Assembly: GCF_016735585.2 (NCBI RefSeq)
Contig: NZ_JAERSE020000004.1
Span: forward strand, 186,001 to 250,000
Source of the DNA: Chryseobacterium tagetis
GTDB taxonomy: Bacteria; Bacteroidota; Bacteroidia; Flavobacteriales; Weeksellaceae
Length of the DNA stretch: 64,000 nt
Reading direction: 5' to 3'
This document shows, in pieces, positions 1 through 7,845 of this stretch (position 1 is the first letter of the stretch; each line of letters opens with the position of its first letter). The position numbers and the translations under genes are program-made. Under the pieces are notes generated by a model, which was given only the letters and a program-made list of their open reading frames with translations, was not told the origin of the DNA and did no database searches.

Positions 1-448
1 TGGGACCGCCTTTCAAACCTGCTGTAGATGCTACGTTAACGATATCCCCCTCTCCTTTTGCTTTCAGGAACGGATGAACTGCTTTTGCAGCATAATACAC
101 TCCGAAAAGATTGGTTTGGATGACCTGCTCCCAAGTTTCAGAAGGCATTTCTTCGATAGAACCGAAATCTCCGATTCCTGCATTGTTGATTAAAATATCT
201 ACTCCACCTAATTGTTCTGCTAAAGATTCGATTCCCGCTTTTACTTCAGCTTCCTTATCAACAGAAAAAACTGCATAGGCAGCTTTTACCCCGATATTTC
301 TGATCTCTTCTACGGTATTTTTAAGGTTTTCTTCGTTTCTTCCTGTAATTCCTATATTCACTCCTTCATTGGCCAATGCTATTGCTACAGCTTTACCCAA
401 TCCTCTTCCTCCACCTGTAATGATGGCATTTTTTCCGCTTATATTCAT
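1..448 (-). CDS. SDR family oxidoreductase, FabG-like (C-terminal part outside window)
   Basis: The first ~149 residues of a short-chain dehydrogenase/reductase; the C-terminal half lies beyond the window edge. The N-terminus shows the Rossmann nucleotide-binding motif TGGGRGLG (residues ~11-18) and then the family motif NNAG near residue 90. The start of the catalytic-serine strand (VNVASTAG) is just inside the window, but the YxxxK motif is not. The family reduces carbonyls or oxidises alcohols with NAD(P)H. By overall look it is closest to 3-oxoacyl-ACP reductase-like SDRs, but the substrate cannot be told from this part. A TAnnTTTG element lies 28 bp upstream of the ATG. Confidence 0.85.
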   Translation of the reverse strand, partial: MNISGKNAIITGGGRGLGKAVAIALANEGVNIGITGRNEENLKNTVEEIRNIGVKAAYAVFSVDKEAEVKAGIESLAEQLGGVDILINNAGIGDFGSIEEMPSETWEQVIQTNLFGVYYAAKAVHPFLKAKGEGDIVNVASTAGLKGGP

Positions 449-475
449 ATTAAATAGTATTTTTATTCGTTTAAG

Positions 476-483
476 CAAATTTA
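476..483 (-). promoter_or_regulatory. Bacteroidota -7 promoter element for the SDR gene
   Basis: TAAATTTG on the minus strand matches the TAnnTTTG -7 consensus, 28 bp before the SDR start. No good -33 TTTG is seen at the usual 19-bp spacing. Confidence 0.5.
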
Positions 484-540
484 CGAAAGATGATCTGGAT
501 AATGTTGATGAAACCTAAATTTTATAGGAATTGGTAATGA

Positions 541-568
541 GATGCTTCGACAAACTCAGCATGACATT
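541..568. repeat. Half copy of a dispersed intergenic repeat
   Basis: A short stretch ending in GCATGACA with an internal GCTTCGACAAACTC. It resembles the ends of the hairpin repeats at 57.2, 60.4 and 61.5 kb (GTCATTC/GAATGACA with a GAAGTGAAG-type core). It sits between the SDR start and the phosphoesterase terminator. Confidence 0.35.
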
Positions 569-598
569 TAGGATACTGAACTATTTAACCAAAAAGCA

Positions 599-623
599 AA
601 ACCGGCCTATTTAAGGCCGGTTT
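599..623 (-). terminator. Rho-independent terminator of the SusCD-phosphoesterase operon
   Basis: A perfect 10-bp stem (AAACCGGCCT/AGGCCGGTTT) with a 5-base loop. On the minus strand it is followed by a T-rich tract. It lies 30 bp past the phosphoesterase stop codon. Confidence 0.8.
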
Positions 624-652
624 CATTTGAAAGTATAGTAAAAAATGAAAAA

Positions 653-2236
653 CTAAGGAATAAGAATTGAGTTTTGAACCTCAAATTCCTGTGATGTTGA
701 GAACTGATTTCCATACATGTCCATTGCTCTTACCTCAACCTTATGTTTTCCTAAAGAAAGTTTTTTAGAGAAATCTCCTGTCCAAATGTGTTTTGAAATT
801 TCCGGATTAGAAGGTCTTCTTCCCGGGAAGATATTCTGTGTAGTATCCCATTTGAATACCGACATTACAAAACTCGGATCTACGGTTTCATCATAGTCCA
901 TTGCTTCCCATTTCTCGTCATCAATTCTGTATTCCACTTTGTCTTTTTTGCTTCCCATAAAGAAGTTGGCTAAGATTTTCGCAGAGGTTTTTGACGGATA
1001 AGGAATCACTTTCGGAACGTATAAATTGATCTGATAGTCTTCCGGTTTTCCGGCTGTTTTGTATTTAACTTTATACTGATTATCATTAAAACTAATGAAA
1101 GAATATCCTTTTGCCGTACCGTCTCTCATAGTAGAAGTCGGTAATCCTAAATCATCTGAAGTTCCTGACCACCAGTCTCCGCAAGTTGTTCCTACGTTAT
1201 ATTCATGAAGGTCTTTTGAACCGTTCCAACCTGCTGATTTCCCATAAAAAAGCTGTTGCTGAATGTGTGTATGTGCCGATAACAGCAATGCATTCTGGAA
1301 AGGAGCTAAGTAATCAAATAATTTCTGACGGTCTGAGTTTCTGAAGTTATCTTCGTTTTTATGTTCTAATGGAATATGGAAAGAAACCACAATCAGTTTG
1401 TTTTTATCTACCAGTTTCAAATCGTTTTCAACAAATTTCAACTGGTCTTCACGGAATCCTCCCCAATAGCCTTTTCCGTCTCTCGGATCCGGATATAAGA
1501 TATCATCCAAAACAATGAAGTGAACATTCCCATAATTAAATGAATAATTTGCAGGTCCGAAATTGGATTCGAAGGTTTCGTCTGAAAGCATATCTTCTTT
1601 GGCTTCGTAATTCATATCGTGATTTCCCATGACGTTATACCAAGGCAACCCAATCTCTTTCATTACATCTGCATAAGGTTTTTGTAAGCTTAGATTATCT
1701 CCTACCAAATCTCCTAAACTGATTCCCAATACGGCGTTTTTCTTGGTCGTTTTAACCTCATTTACAATGGCTCTTTTAAAATAATCCAATTGTTTTTCTG
1801 TATAAGGTTGCGGATCTCCGAAAACGAGGATATCAAAGTTCTTGCTTTCGTTTTGTTTGTTTAAAGCGAAATTAATTTCTTTCGGAAGTTCTCCCGTCGG
1901 AGCTGAACCTTTGTATTTAAAGTCTGTAGGTGAGCCTTTTGGTTTGTACTGATAATAATATTGGGGCAGATTGTTTTCATTGACCGGAGTCATGTATCCA
2001 GAAGGCTTGATTACAAAAATGGTTTGTCCGTCTTGAATTGGTAAGCTATATCTTCCGTTTTTATCGGTTAAGACCACTTGTACTCCGTTGGAAACGGCAA
2101 CATTTTCTATTCCTTTTTCTTTTTTTTCTTTTTTCTGATTCTTATTAGCATCTTCATATACATAGCCTGAAACCGAAGTTTGCGCCAAAGCCATTGAAGA
2201 AATTAATAGTGCAGGAATGATATATTTTAAATTCAT
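653..2236 (-). CDS. Secreted calcineurin-like metallophosphoesterase (MetallophosN/MetallophosC type)
   Basis: A 527-residue exported phosphoesterase. The ATG at 2236 gives a clean signal peptide ending at ALAQ; a longer reading from 2266 would run into the SusD stop. The order is: signal peptide, a carboxypeptidase-regulatory-like beta domain (residues ~22-120), the metallophosphatase core with FGDPQ, GDLVGD, GNHD, a FHIP strand and SAHTH, which are the di-metal ligands, and then a C-terminal beta domain. This matches the Bacteroidota MetallophosN-Metallophos-MetallophosC layout. It is the third gene after SusC and SusD with an 18-bp gap, so it probably acts on a phosphate ester bound or imported by that pair. 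The substrate is not evident. Confidence 0.88.
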   Translation of the reverse strand: MNLKYIIPALLISSMALAQTSVSGYVYEDANKNQKKEKKEKGIENVAVSNGVQVVLTDKNGRYSLPIQDGQTIFVIKPSGYMTPVNENNLPQYYYQYKPKGSPTDFKYKGSAPTGELPKEINFALNKQNESKNFDILVFGDPQPYTEKQLDYFKRAIVNEVKTTKKNAVLGISLGDLVGDNLSLQKPYADVMKEIGLPWYNVMGNHDMNYEAKEDMLSDETFESNFGPANYSFNYGNVHFIVLDDILYPDPRDGKGYWGGFREDQLKFVENDLKLVDKNKLIVVSFHIPLEHKNEDNFRNSDRQKLFDYLAPFQNALLLSAHTHIQQQLFYGKSAGWNGSKDLHEYNVGTTCGDWWSGTSDDLGLPTSTMRDGTAKGYSFISFNDNQYKVKYKTAGKPEDYQINLYVPKVIPYPSKTSAKILANFFMGSKKDKVEYRIDDEKWEAMDYDETVDPSFVMSVFKWDTTQNIFPGRRPSNPEISKHIWTGDFSKKLSLGKHKVEVRAMDMYGNQFSTSQEFEVQNSILIP

Positions 2237-2253
2237 TTTTATTTTTTTAAGAT

Positions 2254-3714
2254 TTACTGATTCCACCAGTTAATTACGTTAATATGATCTCCACCCATTG
2301 CCTGAACTGCGGTCTGATAATTTTCGGCATTCAATACTTTTGTAAGCGGCGGATATAAAAGTCTCTGAGGCATTTTACCGTTATTAAGCAATCCTCCGTT
2401 ATTAGGCAATACCGGATACCCAGTTCTTCTTTGCTCGAACCACTGCTGCCCGTCTACGAAGAAAAGAGCCAGATACTTCTGAAGCATAATCCTATCTAAG
2501 GTATTGTTGTAAACAACATTCGCTCCTGTCAAATATCCTGTAGGCATCGTAAGTCCCCATTGTTCAAGGGAAGACTGAACTCCTTTTTCATAATACGTTT
2601 GTGCGCTTCCCGTAATAATGCCTTTAAATGCCAATTCTGCCAGAATAAACTGCAATTCAGAATAATGCATAACAAAAATATTAAAAGGTGCAATTGCCAG
2701 GTTGGTAGCACTTACGTTAGAAGGCTGATAGTTAAAAGTAGTTCCTGTTGCATATCCTACAGGAGCTCCTTTATATCCTAAACTTACGTTGTTAAGATCT
2801 TTTGCTGTAGAGAAAAATCTGGCTAATCTTGGGTCAGTAGCTGAGTTATTCTTAAGCGTATTAATTAAAAATTCTCCGGCAGCACGTCCTGTGGTAAAAT
2901 CCTGATATCTGGCAATAGGAGCACTAAGCGGCTCAATTCCAGTAATCCCAAGCATTGCACTGTCTGTGTTTGCCGTAAAAATAGGATATGTTGTAGGGTC
3001 GTTTACAATTTCGTTTATTCTTTGATATACGTTGATCTCACCGTTCTTTTTCAGGATTCTCGTCAACAATCTCAAAGAAAGCGAATTACAGAATTTTTTC
3101 CATTTCAGGATTCCACTTACATCTTTATTAGCATTGTAAAACAAATCAGTATCGGTAAGAGGTGTAGTCGTTACAAAAAGTGAATTTGCTGTTTTTAAAT
3201 CATCAAGAAGCTTTACATAAATATCTTTTTGCTTATCAAATTTTGGTTGGCTGATTCCTTCCGCAAGCTGTGATGCTTCAGAAAAAGGAATATCTCCGAA
3301 AGTATCGGTAAGATTGGCATACAACCAAGCATTCATGACCATAGAAATTGCCTGATAGTTTTTGTTGTTTTGCGCTGTAGCAAGATTGTACATATCTCTT
3401 ACCTGCTTCAGCCATTTATAAGAATTGTTCCAATAGCCTGTTCCTGTAGATTCACTGATATAGTAACGGCTCACATTGGTTACCGATTCATTAGGAAAAT
3501 CAATAGCTTCCTGCATGATATCGAAGGTAAAATCATTCGCTCTCATATAACCTGCCGAAGCCATATTGTACTGCACCGGTGCAAGTAAACTTCCGGCAGT
3601 AGGATTATACAACTTACTGGTATCTGTATTTATTTCTTCAAAATTCCTGTCGCAAGAAGCCAACGTACAGGCTACTGCAAAAAGACCAAAAAATTTAATT
3701 ATTATATTTTTCAT
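2254..3714 (-). CDS. SusD/RagB-like outer-membrane lipoprotein
   Basis: A 486-residue SusD-family nutrient-binding lipoprotein of the SusD-like_2 type. It has a lipoprotein signal with lipobox LASC and lipidated Cys at residue 21, followed by helical TPR-like SusD sequence. The usual N-terminal feature (FEEINTDTSKLYNP) and a C-terminal segment with GGDHINVINWW are present. It forms the lid over the SusC barrel encoded 33 bp upstream and presents ligand for TonB-driven uptake. The phosphoesterase downstream suggests a phosphorus-containing ligand rather than a glycan; this is inference, as no glycoside hydrolase is nearby. Confidence 0.92.
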   Translation of the reverse strand: MKNIIIKFFGLFAVACTLASCDRNFEEINTDTSKLYNPTAGSLLAPVQYNMASAGYMRANDFTFDIMQEAIDFPNESVTNVSRYYISESTGTGYWNNSYKWLKQVRDMYNLATAQNNKNYQAISMVMNAWLYANLTDTFGDIPFSEASQLAEGISQPKFDKQKDIYVKLLDDLKTANSLFVTTTPLTDTDLFYNANKDVSGILKWKKFCNSLSLRLLTRILKKNGEINVYQRINEIVNDPTTYPIFTANTDSAMLGITGIEPLSAPIARYQDFTTGRAAGEFLINTLKNNSATDPRLARFFSTAKDLNNVSLGYKGAPVGYATGTTFNYQPSNVSATNLAIAPFNIFVMHYSELQFILAELAFKGIITGSAQTYYEKGVQSSLEQWGLTMPTGYLTGANVVYNNTLDRIMLQKYLALFFVDGQQWFEQRRTGYPVLPNNGGLLNNGKMPQRLLYPPLTKVLNAENYQTAVQAMGGDHINVINWWNQ

Positions 3715-3747
3715 TATGTAGATTTTATGGTTGTTATGACTTGGTTT

Positions 3748-6720
3748 TTAAAATTTAACATTAAGCTGAATCCCTACTGTTCTTGCCGTCGGTAACTGCC
3801 CTACTTCTGCTCCCGGAGTGATAGATCCATTATTTAAAGTGGCAGCTTCAGGATCGAAAAGTGGGAATTTTGTCCACATCCAAAGGTTTCTACCGAAAAC
3901 AGAAAGGCTTAAATCTGTCATTTTTAATGATTTTACTAAGTCTTTAGGGAAGTAATACGTGATATTCGCTTCTCTAAGCTTTACGAAAGAGGTATCGAAT
4001 GAGTTAGTCTCAATATTGGCTCTTCTGTAATAATCTGCATAATAACTGGTAAGAAGTACAGCTTTTGTATTCGGAGAAAAGCTTCCGTCTGCATTCTGTA
4101 CTACACCCTGCCCCACTATCATTCCGTCAGGATTGTCTCTTCCCATCAAAGTATTGGTAAGTTTACCCTGCTCAGACATTTTGTGATGAGATTGTGAGTA
4201 TGCTCTCCCTCCGTACTGACCATCAATAGAGAAACTCACAGCGAAGTTCTTATATCGGAAAGAGTTTTGTAAACCGATTCTCCATTTAGCATAGGCATTT
4301 CCTACGTATTCTATTTCTGTAGATTTTGCAGTAAGACCATCTGCTCCGTAAATTACCTGTCCATCCGGAGCTCTTTGTAACTTATATCCATACATATCTC
4401 CTAAAGAACCTCCTACAACAGCATTGTAAAATAATACTCCTCCAACACTTGACATGGTATAAGGTTCTCCCTGAAATTCTGCAGGTAATGAAAGAATTTT
4501 ATTTTTATTTAAAGACCAGTTCGCAGAAACATTCCAAGAGAAATCTTTAGATTTTACCGGTGTAGCATTAAGCATCATTTCAACCCCTTGGTTTCTTACT
4601 TCTCCGGAGTTAATCATTCTTTGGGTATACCCACTTTCTGCAAGCGTTTGTACCGGGATAATCTGATTTTTGGTATTATTCTGATAAACGGTTACAATAT
4701 AGTTTAATCGGTTATTAAAGAATCCAAAATCCATCCCGGCTTCAATATTGGTATTCATTTCCGGCTTCAGGTTAGCATTCAATAAAAGATTGTTGGTTTC
4801 TGCCGAACCTGTAAACCCGCTGGAATTGTAGAATTGATAAAGTTTGTAAGGCTCTGTATCATTCCCCACCTGAGACCAAGAACCTCTTAATTTCCAATAG
4901 TTAAATGATTCTGATTTTAACTTCAACGCATCGGAAAGAATGAATGAAGTCGTTACAGACGGATAAAAATAAGATCTGTTTTCTTTTGGCAAAGCACTGC
5001 TCCAGTCGTTTCTTGCGGTAACATCTACAAACCAGATATTATTATAGTTTAAGTTTACCAAACCATAAATACTGTTCATTTCTTTATCTCCAGGAATTGG
5101 AAATAAGGATTGTAAAGAAACAGCATTGGTAAGCTCATATAAACCTGCTATTCTAAGGCCTGTTGCTTTATAATCGTTCTGAACGTATTCGTTGTATCTT
5201 ATATTTCCTCCGGCAGAAATATTATAGTTTAATTTGCCAAGTTTGTTCTTATAAGAAAATAATAAATCTGTGTTGTACTCAGAGTTTTTGATATATTGTT
5301 CCCTGTAATATCCCTGAGCATAGTTGGCAGAATTCCAAGGTCTTTTAGTGGTTCTTTCTTCGTTAGTCAACTCGATCCCAGAGCGAAGCATTACGTCAAA
5401 TTGTTTCGTTAATTTATAAGTCGCCGTGACGTTGCTTGTGATAAATTTTTTATCTAAACCATTCAGCATTTCATAAGCAATAAGATAAGGGTTATCAATA
5501 AAAGAACTGAATGGGTGAATCTGCGCCGTCTGATACTGCCCCTGCTTCCAAACCGGTTTGTACCAAGCCAGATCTACATTCGGATTCTGGAAAATCATGA
5601 AATATGAAATCGATTGGTTATTGTAGCCTGTTGCCGGAAGATTGTCACTTTTTGTACTGTTGAAAGCAAACTTGGCAACCACCTTAAGCTTTGAGTTTAG
5701 CTGATGGTCTAAAGACAATGCATAATTAAAACGGTCAAATCCCGTATTAGGCATCATCCATTCGTTTTTTTGATAGGTTAAAGAGGTTCTGAAGGAAGTA
5801 TTTTGGTTAGATGCTTCTACTCCTAAAGTATTAGAATAAGTAGCCCCTGTCTGCCAAAAATCTTTCACATTATTGTCATAAGATCTCCAAAGCTGTCTTG
5901 ATTTACTTTGTCCTTCTATAGTCGGATCGTATTGGAAATAATACTGTCCGTTAAATTTAGGTCCAAAAGCGCTACTTGTTCCTCCCGTACTTACTCCATC
6001 TGCTGAAGCTCCATAAGAATAATAGAACTGTCCCGCCGTATTTTTAGCCAAAGTTCCCTGTCCGTATTCATGCTGATAATCCGGCCATTTTAAAACCGAA
6101 TCAAAGCTGGAGGAAGAATTAAAGGTTACATTTACCTTTCCATTCTTAGTTTTCCCTGATTTTGTTGTAATCATGATTGCTCCACCTGCACCTCTGGAAC
6201 CATATAAAGCCGCTGCAGAAGCTCCCTGCAATACCGTTACCGATTCAATATCATCCGGGTTGATGCTGTTGAAATTATTTCCGAAATCTACCGGTACATC
6301 GCCTCCTGATCCTGCTGCATATGCGTCACTGCCATTACTTGTGTTAGTTCCTCCTAAAGGCACTCCATCTACTACGATAAGTGCTCCATTCTGATCAAGG
6401 TTCATAGAAATTGCCCCTCTCAATGTAATTTTTGAGCTTCCCAAAGGTCCGGCGCCTGCTGTCTGAATTTTCAAACCTGCCACTTTACCTTCTAAAGCCT
6501 GTGCCCAGTTATTGTTCTGAGTTTTGGTAAACTCTTCTCCGTTTACTTTTGTAGCTACGTACCCCAGAGATTTGTCGTGTCTTTTAATCCCGAGTGCCGT
6601 TACAACTACCTCATCAATGCTTTTGATGGTATCTTTTTTAGCTTTTTGCTGAGCCGCCAGATTGACACTTACTAATCCTAAGAGTGCCAAAACCAGTAAC
6701 TTTTGAGTCTCTTTACGCAT
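3748..6720 (-). CDS. SusC/RagA family TonB-dependent outer-membrane transporter (short form)
   Basis: A 990-residue SusC-like barrel. The ATG at 6720 gives a signal peptide ending near NLAAQQ; a longer reading from 6774 would cross the promoter. Directly after the signal comes a TonB-box-like stretch (SIDEVVVTALGIKR), the plug domain (GVPLGG, LQGASAAALYGSRGAGGAI), and then a 22-strand-type barrel ending in VNVKF-like aromatic sequence. The N-terminal carboxypeptidase-like (DUF4480-type) domain common in SusC proteins is missing. It is first in the operon with SusD and the phosphoesterase, and is driven by the promoter and Pho-box-like repeat at 6738-6784. Confidence 0.93.
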   Translation of the reverse strand: MRKETQKLLVLALLGLVSVNLAAQQKAKKDTIKSIDEVVVTALGIKRHDKSLGYVATKVNGEEFTKTQNNNWAQALEGKVAGLKIQTAGAGPLGSSKITLRGAISMNLDQNGALIVVDGVPLGGTNTSNGSDAYAAGSGGDVPVDFGNNFNSINPDDIESVTVLQGASAAALYGSRGAGGAIMITTKSGKTKNGKVNVTFNSSSSFDSVLKWPDYQHEYGQGTLAKNTAGQFYYSYGASADGVSTGGTSSAFGPKFNGQYYFQYDPTIEGQSKSRQLWRSYDNNVKDFWQTGATYSNTLGVEASNQNTSFRTSLTYQKNEWMMPNTGFDRFNYALSLDHQLNSKLKVVAKFAFNSTKSDNLPATGYNNQSISYFMIFQNPNVDLAWYKPVWKQGQYQTAQIHPFSSFIDNPYLIAYEMLNGLDKKFITSNVTATYKLTKQFDVMLRSGIELTNEERTTKRPWNSANYAQGYYREQYIKNSEYNTDLLFSYKNKLGKLNYNISAGGNIRYNEYVQNDYKATGLRIAGLYELTNAVSLQSLFPIPGDKEMNSIYGLVNLNYNNIWFVDVTARNDWSSALPKENRSYFYPSVTTSFILSDALKLKSESFNYWKLRGSWSQVGNDTEPYKLYQFYNSSGFTGSAETNNLLLNANLKPEMNTNIEAGMDFGFFNNRLNYIVTVYQNNTKNQIIPVQTLAESGYTQRMINSGEVRNQGVEMMLNATPVKSKDFSWNVSANWSLNKNKILSLPAEFQGEPYTMSSVGGVLFYNAVVGGSLGDMYGYKLQRAPDGQVIYGADGLTAKSTEIEYVGNAYAKWRIGLQNSFRYKNFAVSFSIDGQYGGRAYSQSHHKMSEQGKLTNTLMGRDNPDGMIVGQGVVQNADGSFSPNTKAVLLTSYYADYYRRANIETNSFDTSFVKLREANITYYFPKDLVKSLKMTDLSLSVFGRNLWMWTKFPLFDPEAATLNNGSITPGAEVGQLPTARTVGIQLNVKF

Positions 6721-6737
6721 ATCCTTTTTTGTTTGCG

Positions 6738-6745
6738 CAAAATTA
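6738..6745 (-). promoter_or_regulatory. -7 promoter element of the susC operon
   Basis: TAATTTTG on the minus strand, 17 bp before the susC ATG, matches TAnnTTTG. No standard -33 box is found; a direct repeat occupies that position. The rest of the 315-bp gap (about 6786-6980) holds AT-rich sequence with one further TTAACA at 6823 and no gene that I can support. Confidence 0.6.
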
Positions 6746-6767
6746 AAACGACCTGCCCGTAAGGGTT

Positions 6768-6784
6768 TTAACAAGATCTTAACA
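6768..6784 (-). promoter_or_regulatory. Pho-box-like direct repeat upstream of susC
   Basis: On the coding strand TGTTAA-N5-TGTTAA, two identical hexamers with an 11-bp period, start 23 bp upstream of the -7 element, where an activator would replace the -33 box. An 11-bp-period repeat of TTAACA is how PhoB/PhoP-type regulators bind. A similar repeat precedes the TonB receptor at 11003-11019. Confidence 0.4.
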
Positions 6785-6981
6785 TTTATTAAAGAATCAT
6801 TAAACGGAATATGAATTCAGTTTTAACAAAAAACATCAAAACACTGGCTATCATCTATTTAACATAATTAAGTGTTTTTAATATCAGATCTGTCTCACAT
6901 TTGTCTAACTTTATTGTCTTTTCCGCATAAAACAGGACTTTTCCCTTTTGGAAAGAGCTCTGCCTACGATTCAATAAATAC

Positions 6982-7010
6982 AAAAAAGCCTGTCTCCAAA
7001 GAAACAGGCT
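6982..7010 (-). terminator. Terminator after the glycerophosphodiester phosphodiesterase gene
   Basis: A 7-8-bp stem (AGCCTGT/ACAGGCT) followed on the minus strand by seven T residues. It lies 26 bp after the stop codon of the GDPD gene. Confidence 0.8.
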
Positions 7011-7035
7011 GTATAGCACATAATCTGATAAATTA

Positions 7036-7782
7036 TTACTTTCCTTTCAGCTGATCAGGAATATTGGTCGTAATAAAACCAATGCCTTGTTTTTTCAATT
7101 CATCATACACTCCTACTTCATTTACCGTCCAGGAATTGGTAACCAATCCTAACGCTTTAGCTTCGGAAATCCAGGTAGGATTTTTCTGGAAGATACTGTA
7201 ATGATAGTCGATTCCGTCTAATCCTTCACTTTTGATCTGCTCAGGTGACAATTCTCCTCTCAGATACTGAACTTTGAATGTAGGCTCAAGTCTTTTGATT
7301 TCTTTACAGATATTCAAGCTGAAAGAGATAAATTCACTTTGAGATTCAAGTTTCATTTCTCTGATCATCTTAAGAGTCTTTGCCGTCAGTTCATCTTCTT
7401 TTTCCTTCGTTTTGTCCGGCTTTATTTCTACGATCAGTTTTAGTGATTTGTCTTTTTTCCCTTGCTTTAAATAATCTTTTAAAGTAGGAAATTTCTCTCC
7501 GTTCGACAATTTCAGTGCTTCCAGTTCTTTGAAATCGGTTTCTGAAATTTCCATTTTCCCGTGGTGCTCATCATGATTAATAACCAAAACACCATCTTTC
7601 GTCATTCTCACATCAAACTCAGATCCGTATATTTTCAAATTCTGAGCATTTTCCAATGATTTCAGTGAATTCTCTGTGGTTGCAGGCTGTGTCTGCCAAT
7701 AACCTCTGTGTGCAATAATCTGGGTTTGTGCCTTCATTACGACTGTGCTTAAAACTGCTAACCCTAAGATAATTTTTTTCAT
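7036..7782 (-). CDS. Exported glycerophosphodiester phosphodiesterase family protein
   Basis: A 248-residue GDPD-fold (TIM-barrel) enzyme with a signal peptide (cleavage near KAQ, residue ~19). Signature residues: IIAHRGYW and ENSL near the start, EFDVRMTKDGVLVINHDEHHG (the metal- and substrate-binding E-x-D and H; ~residues 54-75) and IVEIKPD. The family cleaves glycerophosphodiesters to glycerol-3-phosphate and an alcohol; here it would act in the periplasm or outside the cell. The start lies 63 bp downstream of the TonB receptor stop on the same strand, so the two are probably co-transcribed. It could also act on another diester. Confidence 0.88.
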   Translation of the reverse strand: MKKIILGLAVLSTVVMKAQTQIIAHRGYWQTQPATTENSLKSLENAQNLKIYGSEFDVRMTKDGVLVINHDEHHGKMEISETDFKELEALKLSNGEKFPTLKDYLKQGKKDKSLKLIVEIKPDKTKEKEDELTAKTLKMIREMKLESQSEFISFSLNICKEIKRLEPTFKVQYLRGELSPEQIKSEGLDGIDYHYSIFQKNPTWISEAKALGLVTNSWTVNEVGVYDELKKQGIGFITTNIPDQLKGK

Positions 7783-7845
7783 AATATAATTTGATAGTTT
7801 ATATAAAAAGCTTCGAAACTTTTAGATAAAAGTAGTATTTAATTA

